64,000 bases of DNA from Paraburkholderia acidipaludis NBRC 101816 (GCF_000684975.1 NZ_BAXZ01000025.1:1-64000); one strand, 5' to 3'. Shown: positions 1 through 8,902, counted from the first letter of the stretch. Numbers and translations are program-made. Notes: generated from the sequence alone by a model not told the origin.

Positions 1-45
1 CGGGACGAAGAGGACGAGGTGCTCGAGGGCATTGGCGCGCACTGA
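1..45 (+). CDS. C-terminal tip of an unidentified protein (partial)
   Basis: The first frame reads 14 acidic codons (RDEEDEVLEGIGAH) and then TGA. A strong hairpin terminator follows 40 bases later, so this is probably the 3' end of a gene entering from the left. Nothing in these residues identifies the product. Confidence 0.5.
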   Translation, partial: RDEEDEVLEGIGAH

Positions 46-84
46 TCCCTTCTTTGGCGGCGAGTGCGCCGCCATGAAATAGCG

Positions 85-119
85 AGGCCCGCCTGGAGCG
101 ATTCAGGCGGGCCTTTTTC
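85..119 (+). terminator. Rho-independent terminator
   Basis: A perfect 11-bp stem (AGGCCCGCCTG at 85-95 pairs with CAGGCGGGCCT at 104-114) encloses an 8-nt loop and runs straight into a T-tract at 114-118. It would end transcription of the gene entering from the left edge. Confidence 0.9.
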
Positions 120-235
120 GTGCCTTGCGTATTTGTAAAATGCCGGAGCCGAAGGCGCTGCGCCATTTCGGCCATAATCTCGCCCATCACTTTGTCCGGA
201 CCCACAGGGCAGCGCGCCCTGAGCGAAACGCAATC

Positions 236-1984
236 ATGAGGAAACCACTCAGTCAGCGGCAACTCGACGCCTTGCTTCAGCAGGCGCTCGCGCTTCAGCA
301 AAATGGCGCGTGGACCGAAGCGGCCGAGATTTATCGGGAGATCCTTGCGGTTCGGCCGCAGCATTTCGACGCACTGCAGTTGCTGGGCACGCTCGCCTTG
401 CAGACAGGCCATCTCGACGAAGGCATCGCGCTGCTGCAAACCGCCCTCTCGATCAACGGGAAGCAGGCGGCGATTCATTCCAACCTCGCGTTCGCACTGA
501 ATGCCAGATCGCGGCACAGGGAGGCGCTCGGGCGCGCCAACCAGGCGCTCGCGCTGATGCCGAATTTCGTCGACGCGCTGACCAATCGCGGCATGGCGCT
601 GGGCGCGCTCGACATGCCCGCCGAAGCGTTAGAAAGCCTCGACCGCGCGCTTGCGCTCAAGCCCGAAATGCCCGAGGCCTGGAACAACCGCAGCTGCGTG
701 CTGCGCGATCTGGGCAGGCCCGAAGAGGCGGTGACGAACTGCGACCGGGCGCTCGCGCTGCGGCCCGATTATGCCGAGGCATGGAGCAACCGCGGCAACG
801 CCCTGAGCGATCTGAACCGCCCCGCGGAAGCCGAAGAAAGCTACAGGAAAGCCATTGCGGCCGCGCCAGGTCTCGCCGATGCCTGGAGCAATCTCGGGCT
901 CGCGCTCATCGACATGAATCGCCACGCCGACGCGCTGGCCAGCTACGATCAGGCCCTCGCGCTGCAGCCCGACCATGTGGAGGGGCATTGGAACCGCGCG
1001 TTGTGCCTCCTGCAGATGGGGCGGCTGGAGGAGGGCTGGCACGAGTACGAATGGCGCTGGAAGCGCAGGCGCAACGCGGCGGAGGCGCGCTCGTTCGAAG
1101 CCCCGCTGTGGCTGGGCGACGCTCCGCTCGACGGCAAGGTGATTCTGCTGCACGCCGAGCAAGGCCTGGGCGATACCTTGCAGTTTTGCCGCTATGCGTC
1201 GATGTTGGCGCGGCGCGGGGCACAGGTGGTGCTGGAGGTCCAGCCCGAACTGGTTCGGCTGCTCGCGCCGCTGGAAGGTGTCGCGCGCATCGTGGCGCAA
1301 GGCGAGCCGCTGCCGCCGTTCGACTTGCACTGCCCGCTGCTGAGCCTGCCGCTTGCGTTCGAGACCGATGTCGCGAGCATTCCCGGCGCAACGCCGTATC
1401 TGTTTGCGGATTCGCAGGCGGTCAGGCATTGGGAGGCAAAAGTCAGCCAGGCAGCGGGTTCGCCCGCGCTGAAAGTCGGGCTCGTCTGGGCGGGCGGCGA
1501 TCGGTCTCACGTTCCCGAGCTCAGAAAGAACGACAGGCGTCGCTCGATCGCACTGGAGCAGATGCTTCCGCTGTTCGATGTGCCAGGTATCCGGTTCTTC
1601 AGCCTGCAGAAAGGCGCACCCGCGCAGCAGCTTGCCGCGTTGCGGGAACGTCGCGAAGGGAACCGGCCTGGCGCCGAAATCGACGATATCGTCGATTTCA
1701 CCGGCGAGCTTGCCGACTTCGCCGACACGGCCGCCCTCGTGTCGAACCTCGATCTCGTGATCTCGGTCGATACGTCGACCGCGCACCTCGCGGGCGCAAT
1801 GGGCAAGCCGGTCTGGATTCTGAACCGCTTCGATACGTGCTGGCGCTGGATGCTCGAACGCAGCGACACGCCCTGGTATCCCGGCGCCCGGCTGTTCCGC
1901 CAGCCCGCGCTTGGAGACTGGGGCAGCGTGCTCGCCGCGGTGCGCGAGGCGCTGACGGCGCGCGTCGCTACGATACCGTCCTGA
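236..1984 (+). CDS. TPR repeat protein with glycosyltransferase-like C-terminal domain
   Basis: A 582-residue protein if it starts at the ATG at 236; the frame is open upstream to 125, but those residues have no TPR character. Residues about 8-285 form roughly eight TPR units with the usual pattern (for example AWSNRGNALSDL, AWSNLGLALIDM), a helical scaffold for protein contacts. The C-terminal half starts at HAEQGLGDTLQFCRY and contains the VGLVWAGG and SVDTSTAHLAGA motifs typical of GT-B folds of the glycosyltransferase-9/heptosyltransferase type. Such TPR-GT fusions are common in Burkholderia and are thought to modify surface polymers or proteins. The acceptor is unknown, and no signal peptide or membrane segment is seen. 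It stands alone between a terminator and a gene-poor stretch. Confidence 0.85.
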   Translation: MRKPLSQRQLDALLQQALALQQNGAWTEAAEIYREILAVRPQHFDALQLLGTLALQTGHLDEGIALLQTALSINGKQAAIHSNLAFALNARSRHREALGRANQALALMPNFVDALTNRGMALGALDMPAEALESLDRALALKPEMPEAWNNRSCVLRDLGRPEEAVTNCDRALALRPDYAEAWSNRGNALSDLNRPAEAEESYRKAIAAAPGLADAWSNLGLALIDMNRHADALASYDQALALQPDHVEGHWNRALCLLQMGRLEEGWHEYEWRWKRRRNAAEARSFEAPLWLGDAPLDGKVILLHAEQGLGDTLQFCRYASMLARRGAQVVLEVQPELVRLLAPLEGVARIVAQGEPLPPFDLHCPLLSLPLAFETDVASIPGATPYLFADSQAVRHWEAKVSQAAGSPALKVGLVWAGGDRSHVPELRKNDRRRSIALEQMLPLFDVPGIRFFSLQKGAPAQQLAALRERREGNRPGAEIDDIVDFTGELADFADTAALVSNLDLVISVDTSTAHLAGAMGKPVWILNRFDTCWRWMLERSDTPWYPGARLFRQPALGDWGSVLAAVREALTARVATIPS

Positions 1985-2382
1985 ACCCCAGCGCGCTCGC
2001 CTTGGCGCGTAGTTCCGCGAAGCGGTCGGCCGTCGGGTTCACCGCAAGCCGCGCGTTATCCACGCTGGACACCGAACTGGACGACGAGGGCGCCGTCGAG
2101 CCACTACATGGTTCTCCGAACGGTCCTTGAGCGACCGTGATCGTCGGTGCGCTGGCGCGCGGCGCATCGGTGAAGTCGAGCGCGTCCGCGAGATTGACGG
2201 TTGCCGGGTCGCTGCCGCATACGCCGAGCGGCGGCAGCCCGAAGCGGGGACTGCGGCGAGTGCTCGGGACCCGGTTAAAAGCGCAACTAACGGTCCAGCG
2301 CGCACCCCACCATAAACAGCAGGATCGCGGCATAACAAAAAGGCAAGCAGAGGAGGGGCTAAGTCGACTTCGACGCGTCCAG
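1985..2382. other. 398-bp stretch without a confident gene
   Basis: No clear gene here. On the minus strand a frame ending near 1968 reads as plausible protein over its last 80 or so codons (Ala/Ser/Asp-rich, ending ELRAKASALGFRTVS). It has no convincing start or ribosome site and overlaps the 3' end of the TPR gene. It may be a decayed gene end or simply high-GC open frame. No hairpin with a T-tract was found. Confidence 0.35.
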
Positions 2383-2829
2383 CTACGAAAGCGCGCGCAG
2401 ATGTTGGCGCAGCCGATCGACCTCGCCCGGAGCGAATGGCCTTTCGATTTCGGCATGCATCTGCTGCCACAAAGGGAACGCCTTGGCGAGCAATTGCTGG
2501 CCCGCGGGCGTCAGGCTGAGCAGACGGCTGCGCTTGTCGTCCGGATCCTGCGTAATGACGACAAGCTCGCGCCGCTCGAGCGGCTTGAGCGCGGCCGTTA
2601 GCGTGGTGCGATCCATCGCCAGTAGCGAGGAGACGTCTTTCATCGCCGGCGGATGGGGCCGGTTAAGCGACATCAGCAGCGAAAACTGCCCGTTCGTGAG
2701 CTCCAGCGGGCGCAAGGCATCGTCGAAAATGCGCGCGAGGTTGCGCGCCGCGCGCTGCATATGCAGGCACAGGCAGCAGTCGCGAACCATCGCGGTCGTT
2801 TCGAAGGGGATTTTTTTTGCCGGTGCCAT
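2383..2829 (-). CDS. MarR-family transcriptional regulator
   Basis: A 148-residue winged-helix regulator. The N-terminal helix holds a cysteine pair (DCCLC, about residues 17-21). The core reads LTNGQFSLLMSL, then the recognition helix region DVSSLLAMDRTTLTAALKPLERREL and the wing TQDPDDKRSRLLSLTPAG, which are typical of MarR. The cysteines could sense oxidants or electrophiles (inference). It is divergent from a YCII-like protein and a glutathione transferase, and a 12-bp palindrome lies between them. It probably represses both directions. Confidence 0.92.
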   Translation of the reverse strand: MAPAKKIPFETTAMVRDCCLCLHMQRAARNLARIFDDALRPLELTNGQFSLLMSLNRPHPPAMKDVSSLLAMDRTTLTAALKPLERRELVVITQDPDDKRSRLLSLTPAGQQLLAKAFPLWQQMHAEIERPFAPGEVDRLRQHLRALS

Positions 2830-2830
2830 G

Positions 2831-2859
2831 TTGCAATTATGTTGATATCAACTTATCCT
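2831..2859 (+). promoter_or_regulatory. Divergent promoter with MarR-type operator
   Basis: TTGCAA (2831-2836) and TATCCT (2854-2859) are 17 bp apart and form a plausible -35/-10 pair for the rightward genes. The perfect palindrome GTTGATATCAAC (2841-2852) fills the spacer and lies 12 bp upstream of the marR start codon, so a bound MarR dimer could block both promoters. The assignment is by pattern only. Confidence 0.6.
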
Positions 2860-2912
2860 GTCAAGGCTCGAAGGGCGACATTCCGTTGCTCTCCTCATCG
2901 GACGGAGGATTT

Positions 2913-3278
2913 ATGAGCGATCAGAAATTGTTTCTCGCGGTGTTTCTCGGCAGCAAGGACAACCCCCGCATGCAGGCGTGGATGGCATTGCCGGAAAAAG
3001 AACGGCTCGCCAGGCAGCAGGAGGGCATTGCGGCGTGGCATGCCTGGGTCGACCGGCATCAGGCGGCGATTGTCGACATGGGCGGTCCGCTCGGCAAGAC
3101 GTTGGCCATCGGCGAACATGGCGTGAAGGAAACGGTCAACGCGCTGTCCGGCTTTACGGTCGTGCGCAGCGCCTCGCATGAAGAGGCCGCGAAGATGTTT
3201 GAAGGCCACCCGCATTTCGCGATCTTTCCGGGCGAGTCGGTTGAAGTGATGCCCGTTCTTCCGATCCCTCGCGGCTGA
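2913..3278 (+). CDS. YCII-related domain protein
   Basis: A 121-residue soluble protein beginning MSDQKLFLAVFLG. An ATG-proximal AGG-rich ribosome site (GGAGG at 2904-2908) favours the start at 2913 over longer readings. The fold pattern, a beta strand then a helix with PEKERLARQQEG and a C-terminal segment HPHFAIFPGESVEVMPVLPI, matches YCII/DGPF-type dimeric alpha-beta barrel proteins. Their biochemical role is mostly unknown. It starts the rightward pair with a GST gene 16 bases downstream and is probably under the MarR regulator transcribed from the other side. Confidence 0.75.
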   Translation: MSDQKLFLAVFLGSKDNPRMQAWMALPEKERLARQQEGIAAWHAWVDRHQAAIVDMGGPLGKTLAIGEHGVKETVNALSGFTVVRSASHEEAAKMFEGHPHFAIFPGESVEVMPVLPIPRG

Positions 3279-3294
3279 CTTCCAGGGAGTCGTC

Positions 3295-3912
3295 ATGAAG
3301 CTCTATGGATTTCCAGGCACCCGTGCGCAACGTGCGCTCTGGGGGCTACACGAGGTCGACGCCGATTTCGAATACGTGTCGGTGAATCTGCTCGAAGGCG
3401 AGCACAAGCGACCCGAATTCCTGCGCGTCAATCCGGCGGGCAAGGTTCCGGTGCTGATGGACGGCGACCTTGTGATTCCGGAATCGGCCGCGATCGTGCT
3501 GTATCTCGCCGAAAAATATCCGGAGAAGGCGCTGCTGCCCGTCGATCTCGAAGAGCGGGCGCAGGCGTATCGCTGGACCCTGTTCGCGGTGACCGAGCTC
3601 GAACAGCCGCTCTGGAGAATGACGCGGCACGCCTTTCTTTATCCGCCGGACAAGCGCCTTCCAGCCGATATCGAACTGGCGCGGGAGGATTTCCGGTCGA
3701 TGGCCGCGATCCTCGAAACGCATCTCGAAGGGCGTCGGTTCATCGTCGGCGACACGCTGACGGTTGCCGACTGCGTGACGGTCTATCTGATCGATTGGGC
3801 CAATGAAGTCCAGTTGATCGATGGATTCCCGCGCCTGCAGGCGTACCTCGAACGCCTGTATGCGCGGCCCGAGGCGCCGCAGCGGATCGCCGACGCGCGC
3901 AAAGCCGCCTGA
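3295..3912 (+). CDS. Glutathione S-transferase family protein
   Basis: 205 residues. The N-terminal thioredoxin-like half starts MKLYGFPGTRAQRALWGLHE and carries the cis-proline and glutathione-binding stretches PAGKVPVLMDGDLVIPESAAI. The C-terminal helical half includes FIVGDTLTVADCVTVYLIDW, the GST N-capping box region. It probably conjugates glutathione to electrophiles in the cytoplasm; the substrate is unknown. It follows the YCII-like gene and shares its promoter and likely MarR control, which suggests a small detoxification operon. Confidence 0.9.
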   Translation: MKLYGFPGTRAQRALWGLHEVDADFEYVSVNLLEGEHKRPEFLRVNPAGKVPVLMDGDLVIPESAAIVLYLAEKYPEKALLPVDLEERAQAYRWTLFAVTELEQPLWRMTRHAFLYPPDKRLPADIELAREDFRSMAAILETHLEGRRFIVGDTLTVADCVTVYLIDWANEVQLIDGFPRLQAYLERLYARPEAPQRIADARKAA

Positions 3913-3987
3913 TGGCAACGCCTGTCCTGGTGCCGATGCCCGCAACCTTGCGCGACATCGGCAGCATGCAGCAACGCGCGCGGCGAA

Positions 3988-5046
3988 TTACTGGCCCGAC
4001 GGGTAGACCGGCAGTTCGTCGTAGCGTTTCAGCCGGTAGATGGCGAACGACACCAGCCAGGCGAGGATGAACACGCCGATGATGACGAAGCCGAGGTTGT
4101 TGAAGTTGTCGTTGAGGGTGCCGATCAGATCCCAGAAACCGCCCTTCAGATTGAACTGGTCGGCGATCAGCCCGAGCGTTTCGATACCGCCGATCAGCAC
4201 CGCCACCAGCACGGAAACGAGCGTGATCGTGAGGTTGTAGTAGAGCTTGCGGATGGGGCGCACGAAGGCCCAGTCATAGGCGCCGAGCATGAGCACGCCG
4301 TCGGTCGTGTCGACGAGCGACATGCCGGCCGCGAACAGCACGGGAAACACGAGCACGACGCTCATCGAGAGGCCTTGCGCGGCCTGGCTCGCGGAAATCC
4401 CGAGCAGGCTCACTTCCGTCGCGGTGTCGAAGCCGAGGCCGAACAGGAAGCCGAGCGGCAGCATCCACAGCGGTCCCGAAACGAAGCGGAAGAGCGGACG
4501 GAAGAGCCGGGCGAGGAGGCCGCGGCTGTTCAGCAGCAGGTCGAGATCGTCGTTGTTGTAGGGCTCGCCGCGGCGGACTTTGTTGAAAGCGCGCCACACG
4601 CCGCGCAGGATGACGACATTCATCGCGGCAATGAGAAACAGGAACAGCGCGGAGACGCTGGTGGAGATGATGCCGCCCAGGTCTTTCCAGGCTTCGACGC
4701 GGCTTTCGAGGGCGGCGGCCGTCGCGGCGACAGCCGCCGCAACCAGCAGCACCACGGCCGAGTGGCCGAGCGCGAAGAAAAAGCCCACGGTCACGGGACG
4801 CTTGCCGTCCTGCATCAGCTTGCGCGTGACGTTGTCGATCGCGGCGATATGGTCGGCATCGACGGCATGGCGCAAGCCGAAGCCATAGGCGAGGAGGCCT
4901 GTGCTCAGGAGCAGCGGGTGAGCGTGAAAGGCGATGAATGCCCAGATCCAGGCGCCGATGTTGAAGGCGGCAAGGACGACATAGATGCCGATGACGCGGC
5001 GGCGGAGGGATGCCGGAGCGGCAACCGTTTCCAGAGTGGTGGACAT
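3988..5046 (-). CDS. NiCoT-family cobalt/nickel permease (HoxN/NixA type)
   Basis: A 352-residue inner-membrane protein with about eight hydrophobic segments. All four NiCoT signatures are present: RHAVDADHI in the second segment, FFALGHSAVV, LGFDTATEV and GMSLVDTTDG. The start MSTTLETV at 5046 is chosen because upstream codons belong to the riboswitch leader. The upstream cobalamin riboswitch makes cobalt, for B12 synthesis, the likely cargo rather than nickel (inference from regulation). High B12 should switch expression off. Confidence 0.93.
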   Translation of the reverse strand: MSTTLETVAAPASLRRRVIGIYVVLAAFNIGAWIWAFIAFHAHPLLLSTGLLAYGFGLRHAVDADHIAAIDNVTRKLMQDGKRPVTVGFFFALGHSAVVLLVAAAVAATAAALESRVEAWKDLGGIISTSVSALFLFLIAAMNVVILRGVWRAFNKVRRGEPYNNDDLDLLLNSRGLLARLFRPLFRFVSGPLWMLPLGFLFGLGFDTATEVSLLGISASQAAQGLSMSVVLVFPVLFAAGMSLVDTTDGVLMLGAYDWAFVRPIRKLYYNLTITLVSVLVAVLIGGIETLGLIADQFNLKGGFWDLIGTLNDNFNNLGFVIIGVFILAWLVSFAIYRLKRYDELPVYPSGQ

Positions 5047-5149
5047 GTGACAGATCCTGAGGTCGGGACTGTCCCTGCAACGAGCGGCCGCGTAAAGCGG
5101 CGCCGGCGCATTGGGACACCCCGCCCGTTGCGGCTGCATGGACCTCGGT

Positions 5150-5345
5150 TGATGGCAGGTCTCCTGGCTCGCGGGTCGGTGTTCGATGCCGGCCTTCCCG
5201 GTTTCCCAGTGGCGCGGGGTGGCATGAACTCGCCGCTTACAGTTGCGGGGGCAGCCGCAGACTCGAAACCCGGCCGTCTGCACGGCGAGCCTCTACTGCG
5301 TTCCCTTTTGATCCCGTTGCCGGGAACCATCAGCGCAAAAGCGTA
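5150..5345 (-). promoter_or_regulatory. Cobalamin (B12) riboswitch
   Basis: Read on the minus strand, the leader carries the hallmark elements in order: a P2-region GGTTCCC/GGGAA stretch near 5300-5330; the B12 box GCCCCCGCAACTGTAAGCGG at about 5233-5252; a GCCACTGGGAAACCGGGAAGGC-like segment (5190-5218); and the 3' closing element with GCGAGCCAGGAGACCTGCC near 5154-5173. It ends about 105 nt before the permease start codon. This is the adenosylcobalamin riboswitch architecture, which represses cobalt uptake when the coenzyme is abundant. Confidence 0.95.
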
Positions 5346-5403
5346 ATCGCCCTTACGTTGCGGTGTCAACCTTGCGCCAGCGCAGCCGCTGCCCGTGCTG
5401 CGC

Positions 5404-6405
5404 TCAGAACTGCTCGATCCATGCCGCGAGGCGATCGGCAGGAAATTCGGTTCTGTGCTGCGTGGGCAGGAACGCCATGCCGTCGCCCTTGCGGACCGGC
5501 TCGAGCGCGAAGTCGTTGCCGTCCAGCCAAAGCAGGCTTGCCAGCCAGACGGCGTGCCCGATCGACACGGCCTTGCTGGCCGGCTCGCCCAGAAACTCGG
5601 CAAGGGCGGTGAGGTCGTCCAGGATCAGGCCATCGCCTTCGCGCCGGACCGCGATGCCGGCGTGCTCCAGCGTTTCGGCCATCGCCGACACCGCGTTGCC
5701 GGCGGTCGCGCCGACGTGGCGGTTGCGCAGCGCCGCGAGGTTCGCCGCCACCATGTGGCCAAACGTTCCGCTTCGGCCGCTTTCGGCGGCGATCAGATCG
5801 GAGTAGTCCATCAGCAGCCAGTCCGGCTCGGGGCTGGGCACCTCGGCGAGAACAGCGGCGGCCAGGTAGGTCTCGACCGGTTGGAACCGTTCGGGCCCGA
5901 TCAGCGCGGCGGAGAGCGTGCGGATCAGGCCGATCCGCGTGGAGAGCGTCTGCTTTTGCAGCACGCCCAGCTTTTCGCGCACCAGCTGGTCGCGCTCCTT
6001 GCGCAGCTCGGCCAGTTCGAGCGCCTGCTTCAGCTCCATGCGCAACGCGGTAATGTCCCACGGCTTCTTGATATAGCGGTGGATCTGGCCGAGGTTCACC
6101 GCCGCAACGGTCTGGTCGATCTCCGAATACGCGGTGGTCAAGATCCGCACGATATGCGGATAGCGCTCGCTCGCGTAACGGAGCAACTCGTTGCCGTACT
6201 CGCCCGGCATGCGCTGGTCGGAGACAAGGACCCCCACCCTGTCACCGTGCGCGTCCAGCAGCGCCTTGCCTTCCTCAACCGAGCCGCCAGTCAGGACCGG
6301 CGCCAGGCTTCCAATGGCACGCTGGAAGTACTTCACGGCCGTGGCCTCGTCATCGACGAAGAGGATCGCCGGTGACGACTCCTGGTTGGCTTTCGCTTCG
6401 TTCAT
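5404..6405 (-). CDS. phcQ: PhcQ-like response regulator
   Basis: 333 residues. The receiver domain (about 12-130) begins AILFVDDE and has the phosphoacceptor in LVSDQRMPG (Asp63) and the conserved lysine in RYIKKPW. The C-terminal half has no familiar output domain and looks alpha-helical and HDOD-like at best. The start at 6405 is preferred: it gives a TGATG overlap with the upstream stop and an AGGAG site six bases before ATG. Position and architecture match PhcQ, the last gene of phcBSRQ in Ralstonia, where it relays the quorum signal towards PhcA-dependent genes. No PhcA is in this window. The symbol is by synteny and domain match. Confidence 0.8.
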   Translation of the reverse strand: MNEAKANQESSPAILFVDDEATAVKYFQRAIGSLAPVLTGGSVEEGKALLDAHGDRVGVLVSDQRMPGEYGNELLRYASERYPHIVRILTTAYSEIDQTVAAVNLGQIHRYIKKPWDITALRMELKQALELAELRKERDQLVREKLGVLQKQTLSTRIGLIRTLSAALIGPERFQPVETYLAAAVLAEVPSPEPDWLLMDYSDLIAAESGRSGTFGHMVAANLAALRNRHVGATAGNAVSAMAETLEHAGIAVRREGDGLILDDLTALAEFLGEPASKAVSIGHAVWLASLLWLDGNDFALEPVRKGDGMAFLPTQHRTEFPADRLAAWIEQF

Positions 6406-7538
6406 CAACAACTCCTGAGTGTTTGACCTTTGATAGGGGGGAAATCCAGCACTACGTTGGTGCCAACCCCCGAGGCGGACTCAATCCGAAGTCCGCCGCC
6501 ACAAGACTGCATGACACGGTTGCAGAGAATCAGGCCCAAACCGTGCCCGCCGGATTGCGCGTGCGTTGTGATCGGGTCCGTCAACAGGCGGGCCTTGATC
6601 TCGGGCGGAATGCCCGGGCCGTTGTCGGAAATGCCGATGCCCGGACTGGGTTCCGCCGTGACAGTAAAGCGCACCGCCGGCGCGGGCACGTCCGCGAGCG
6701 CGCGCAGCGCGTTCGACAGGAGCGAAGAGAGCACGAGCGCCACGCAGTTCGGTTGCGTGAGCACGGCAAAGTCGCCGTCGACCTCCACCTGCACCCACGA
6801 CCGCTGCCCGGCCGCAAACGGATAGGTATCGAGCAGGGCGGAAATCAGCCCATGCGCCGTGACCTCGCTGCGGGCCTCTTCCCCAGCGGGTTTGCGGCGC
6901 CCGTTCTGGACCGAGCGCCAGAAGGACGAAACCACCGCCAGGCAGTACTGCGCGCTTTCGCGCATGGATCGGGCGGCGCCGTCGATATCCCACTGCGACT
7001 CGTGCTGCGCGTCGGCGCGATTTTCGATGTTGCTCGCGTTCAAGGCAATGGCGGCGAGCGGCGTGTTCAGTTCATGCGCCAGAAATGCCAGGGTCTCGTC
7101 GATTGCGATCAGCCGATGATTCTGGATGGCGCGTTCCTGGTGGCGCTCGAAGGCCAGTTGCAGCGTCTCGCGCACGGAAGCCTGCCTGAGCGGCTTTTCG
7201 AGGATGCGGAACACCTCGCCGGTATTGACCGTCTGCAGCAGCACGTCGATGTCCGCGTAAGCCGTCACCAGAATGCGGACGATATGCGGGTAGTCGTGCG
7301 CCACCTGCCGCAGCAGGTCGCCGCCATCGCGGCCCGGCATGCGGAAGTCCGTGACCAGCACGGCAATGCGGGCGCTGTCCCGCGCCAGGATGGCGACGGC
7401 CTCGTCGCTGCTCGTGGCCAGCAGAACTTCGTAATCCGTGCCGACCATGCGCGAAAAATACTTCCCCGCCAGCTCTTCGTCGTCGACGTAGAGCACCGTG
7501 GGCTGCGTTTGCCGGATGTCTTGCCGGATTTCATTCAT
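6405..7538 (-). CDS. phcR: PhcR-like receiver-histidine kinase hybrid
   Basis: 377 residues. An N-terminal receiver (VLYVDDEE; Asp64 in LVTDFRMPG; lysine in ILEKPL) is joined to a histidine kinase with the dimerisation histidine in FLAHELNTPLAAI (about H155). Its ATPase boxes are LSSLLSNALRAL, GISDNGPGIPP and GGHGLGLILCNRV. There is no membrane segment. A receiver placed before a kinase is the unusual order reported for Ralstonia PhcR. It begins 7 bases after the phcS-like stop and ends coupled to the phcQ-like gene. Start MNEIRQ at 7538 fits the gene spacing; longer readings run into phcS. Confidence 0.82.
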   Translation of the reverse strand: MNEIRQDIRQTQPTVLYVDDEELAGKYFSRMVGTDYEVLLATSSDEAVAILARDSARIAVLVTDFRMPGRDGGDLLRQVAHDYPHIVRILVTAYADIDVLLQTVNTGEVFRILEKPLRQASVRETLQLAFERHQERAIQNHRLIAIDETLAFLAHELNTPLAAIALNASNIENRADAQHESQWDIDGAARSMRESAQYCLAVVSSFWRSVQNGRRKPAGEEARSEVTAHGLISALLDTYPFAAGQRSWVQVEVDGDFAVLTQPNCVALVLSSLLSNALRALADVPAPAVRFTVTAEPSPGIGISDNGPGIPPEIKARLLTDPITTHAQSGGHGLGLILCNRVMQSCGGGLRIESASGVGTNVVLDFPPIKGQTLRSC

Positions 7539-7545
7539 GGCGTTC

Positions 7546-8880
7546 TCACGGCGCGCGCGACAGATCGAAGCTGAACGCCGCCCAGCTTCCCAGCTCGCTT
7601 TCGGCGAACAGCAGGCCGCCGTGGCGCTCGATGACGGCATAGCTGATCGACAGCCCCAGGCCGAGGCCCTGTCCCACTTCGCGGGTCGTGAAGAACGGCT
7701 CGAACACGCGGGCGAGATTCTCGTCCTTGATGCCCGGCCCGTTGTCCTTGACCGTCACGGCGAGGCGCTGCTCTTTCCACGTCGCCGAAATGTGAATCGC
7801 CGGCCCGACGGTGCCCACGTTGCGCATGGCCAGAACCGCGTTGGAGAGCAGGTTGATCAGCACGCCGATGATGGCCGCTTCGTCGCCCTGCACGAGCGTA
7901 TCGGTCGGAAGCTCGCGCGTCACGGTCACGCCGCGCAGTTCGTGGGCGACGAGCCGCGTGGCCGAATCGAGCGCCTTTTCGAACAGGAAGGGCGTGCCCA
8001 CCTCCGCCTCGGCGCCGGGCTTGCGGTAGGCGAAGGTCTTGAGGTCCGAGACGATGTGCTGGATCCGCTGCATGCCCTGCTTGGCGTCGACGAGGCACTC
8101 CTGCAGCGTCGGCTCCGCCTTGGCCACGGGCTCCTCCATCGCGACTTCGATCGCCATCAGGCAAAAGTTCACGGGGTTATTGACTTCATGCAGCAGACCC
8201 GCGGCCAGCGTACCGATAGCCGCCATCTTTTCCTGCTGCAGCAGTTGCCCCTTGATGTCGACCAGCTTGCGGTTGATCGATTCGAGCTCGTCGTTCTTCT
8301 GGGAGACTTCCGCCTTCAGGCGGAACAACATGAAGCGCACCCGCTCGTTGAAGAAGGTATAGACGCCGCTGGCCGCGGCGGCGAACAGAAGGAGCAGCAC
8401 GTTGACGGTCAGCGTGCCGATCGGCACGCTGCCGCCGGGATGCATCAGGCAGGCAAGCAGATAAAGCACGCAGGACAGCACGCCGAAGACCATGTTCTGC
8501 CATAGGCCGAACGGCAGGGCGATGCCCGAAGCGAAGATGGCCAGGTTCAGGCCCATGTAGTAGGGCGACAGCACGCCGTCGGTCTTCCAGATCATCCACG
8601 AAATCATGATCTGCGGCAGCAGCAGCCAGGACAGCGTCAGCCACGGGGAGAGACGCCGCCCCACCACGCTGCCGAGCAGGATCGCGATGCCGCCGATCAG
8701 TACCGAGACGACCACGCGCGCGGCCGAGAACGAGATCAGCTGTTGGGGATACTGCGCGTAGTCCAGCCCCACGCCTAGCAGGACGAGCACGATGGCGGTA
8801 CAGGCGCCGCCGCGGCTGAAAGTCACGCGGAAGTCGGCCAGCTCGGTTTGATAGCCTGTGTGCAGTTGAGCAGTGCTCAT
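7546..8880 (-). CDS. phcS: PhcS-like membrane sensor histidine kinase
   Basis: 444 residues. Six hydrophobic segments lie between about residues 25 and 176, followed by a short coiled coil (SQKNDELESINRKL). The kinase core has LLHEVNNPVNF with the phosphorylatable histidine at residue 231, almost the same position as recalled for Ralstonia PhcS (His230). The N, G1 and G2 boxes are LINLLSNAVLAM, VKDNGPGI and GQGLGLGLSIS. In Ralstonia this kinase senses 3-hydroxy fatty-acid methyl esters. Here the ligand is inferred to be a related ester made by the upstream methyltransferase. The start at 8880 gives a 22-bp gap to phcB. Confidence 0.85.
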   Translation of the reverse strand: MSTAQLHTGYQTELADFRVTFSRGGACTAIVLVLLGVGLDYAQYPQQLISFSAARVVVSVLIGGIAILLGSVVGRRLSPWLTLSWLLLPQIMISWMIWKTDGVLSPYYMGLNLAIFASGIALPFGLWQNMVFGVLSCVLYLLACLMHPGGSVPIGTLTVNVLLLLFAAAASGVYTFFNERVRFMLFRLKAEVSQKNDELESINRKLVDIKGQLLQQEKMAAIGTLAAGLLHEVNNPVNFCLMAIEVAMEEPVAKAEPTLQECLVDAKQGMQRIQHIVSDLKTFAYRKPGAEAEVGTPFLFEKALDSATRLVAHELRGVTVTRELPTDTLVQGDEAAIIGVLINLLSNAVLAMRNVGTVGPAIHISATWKEQRLAVTVKDNGPGIKDENLARVFEPFFTTREVGQGLGLGLSISYAVIERHGGLLFAESELGSWAAFSFDLSRAP

Positions 8881-8902
8881 GGATGGGGTGTCCGCCGGCG
8901 TT

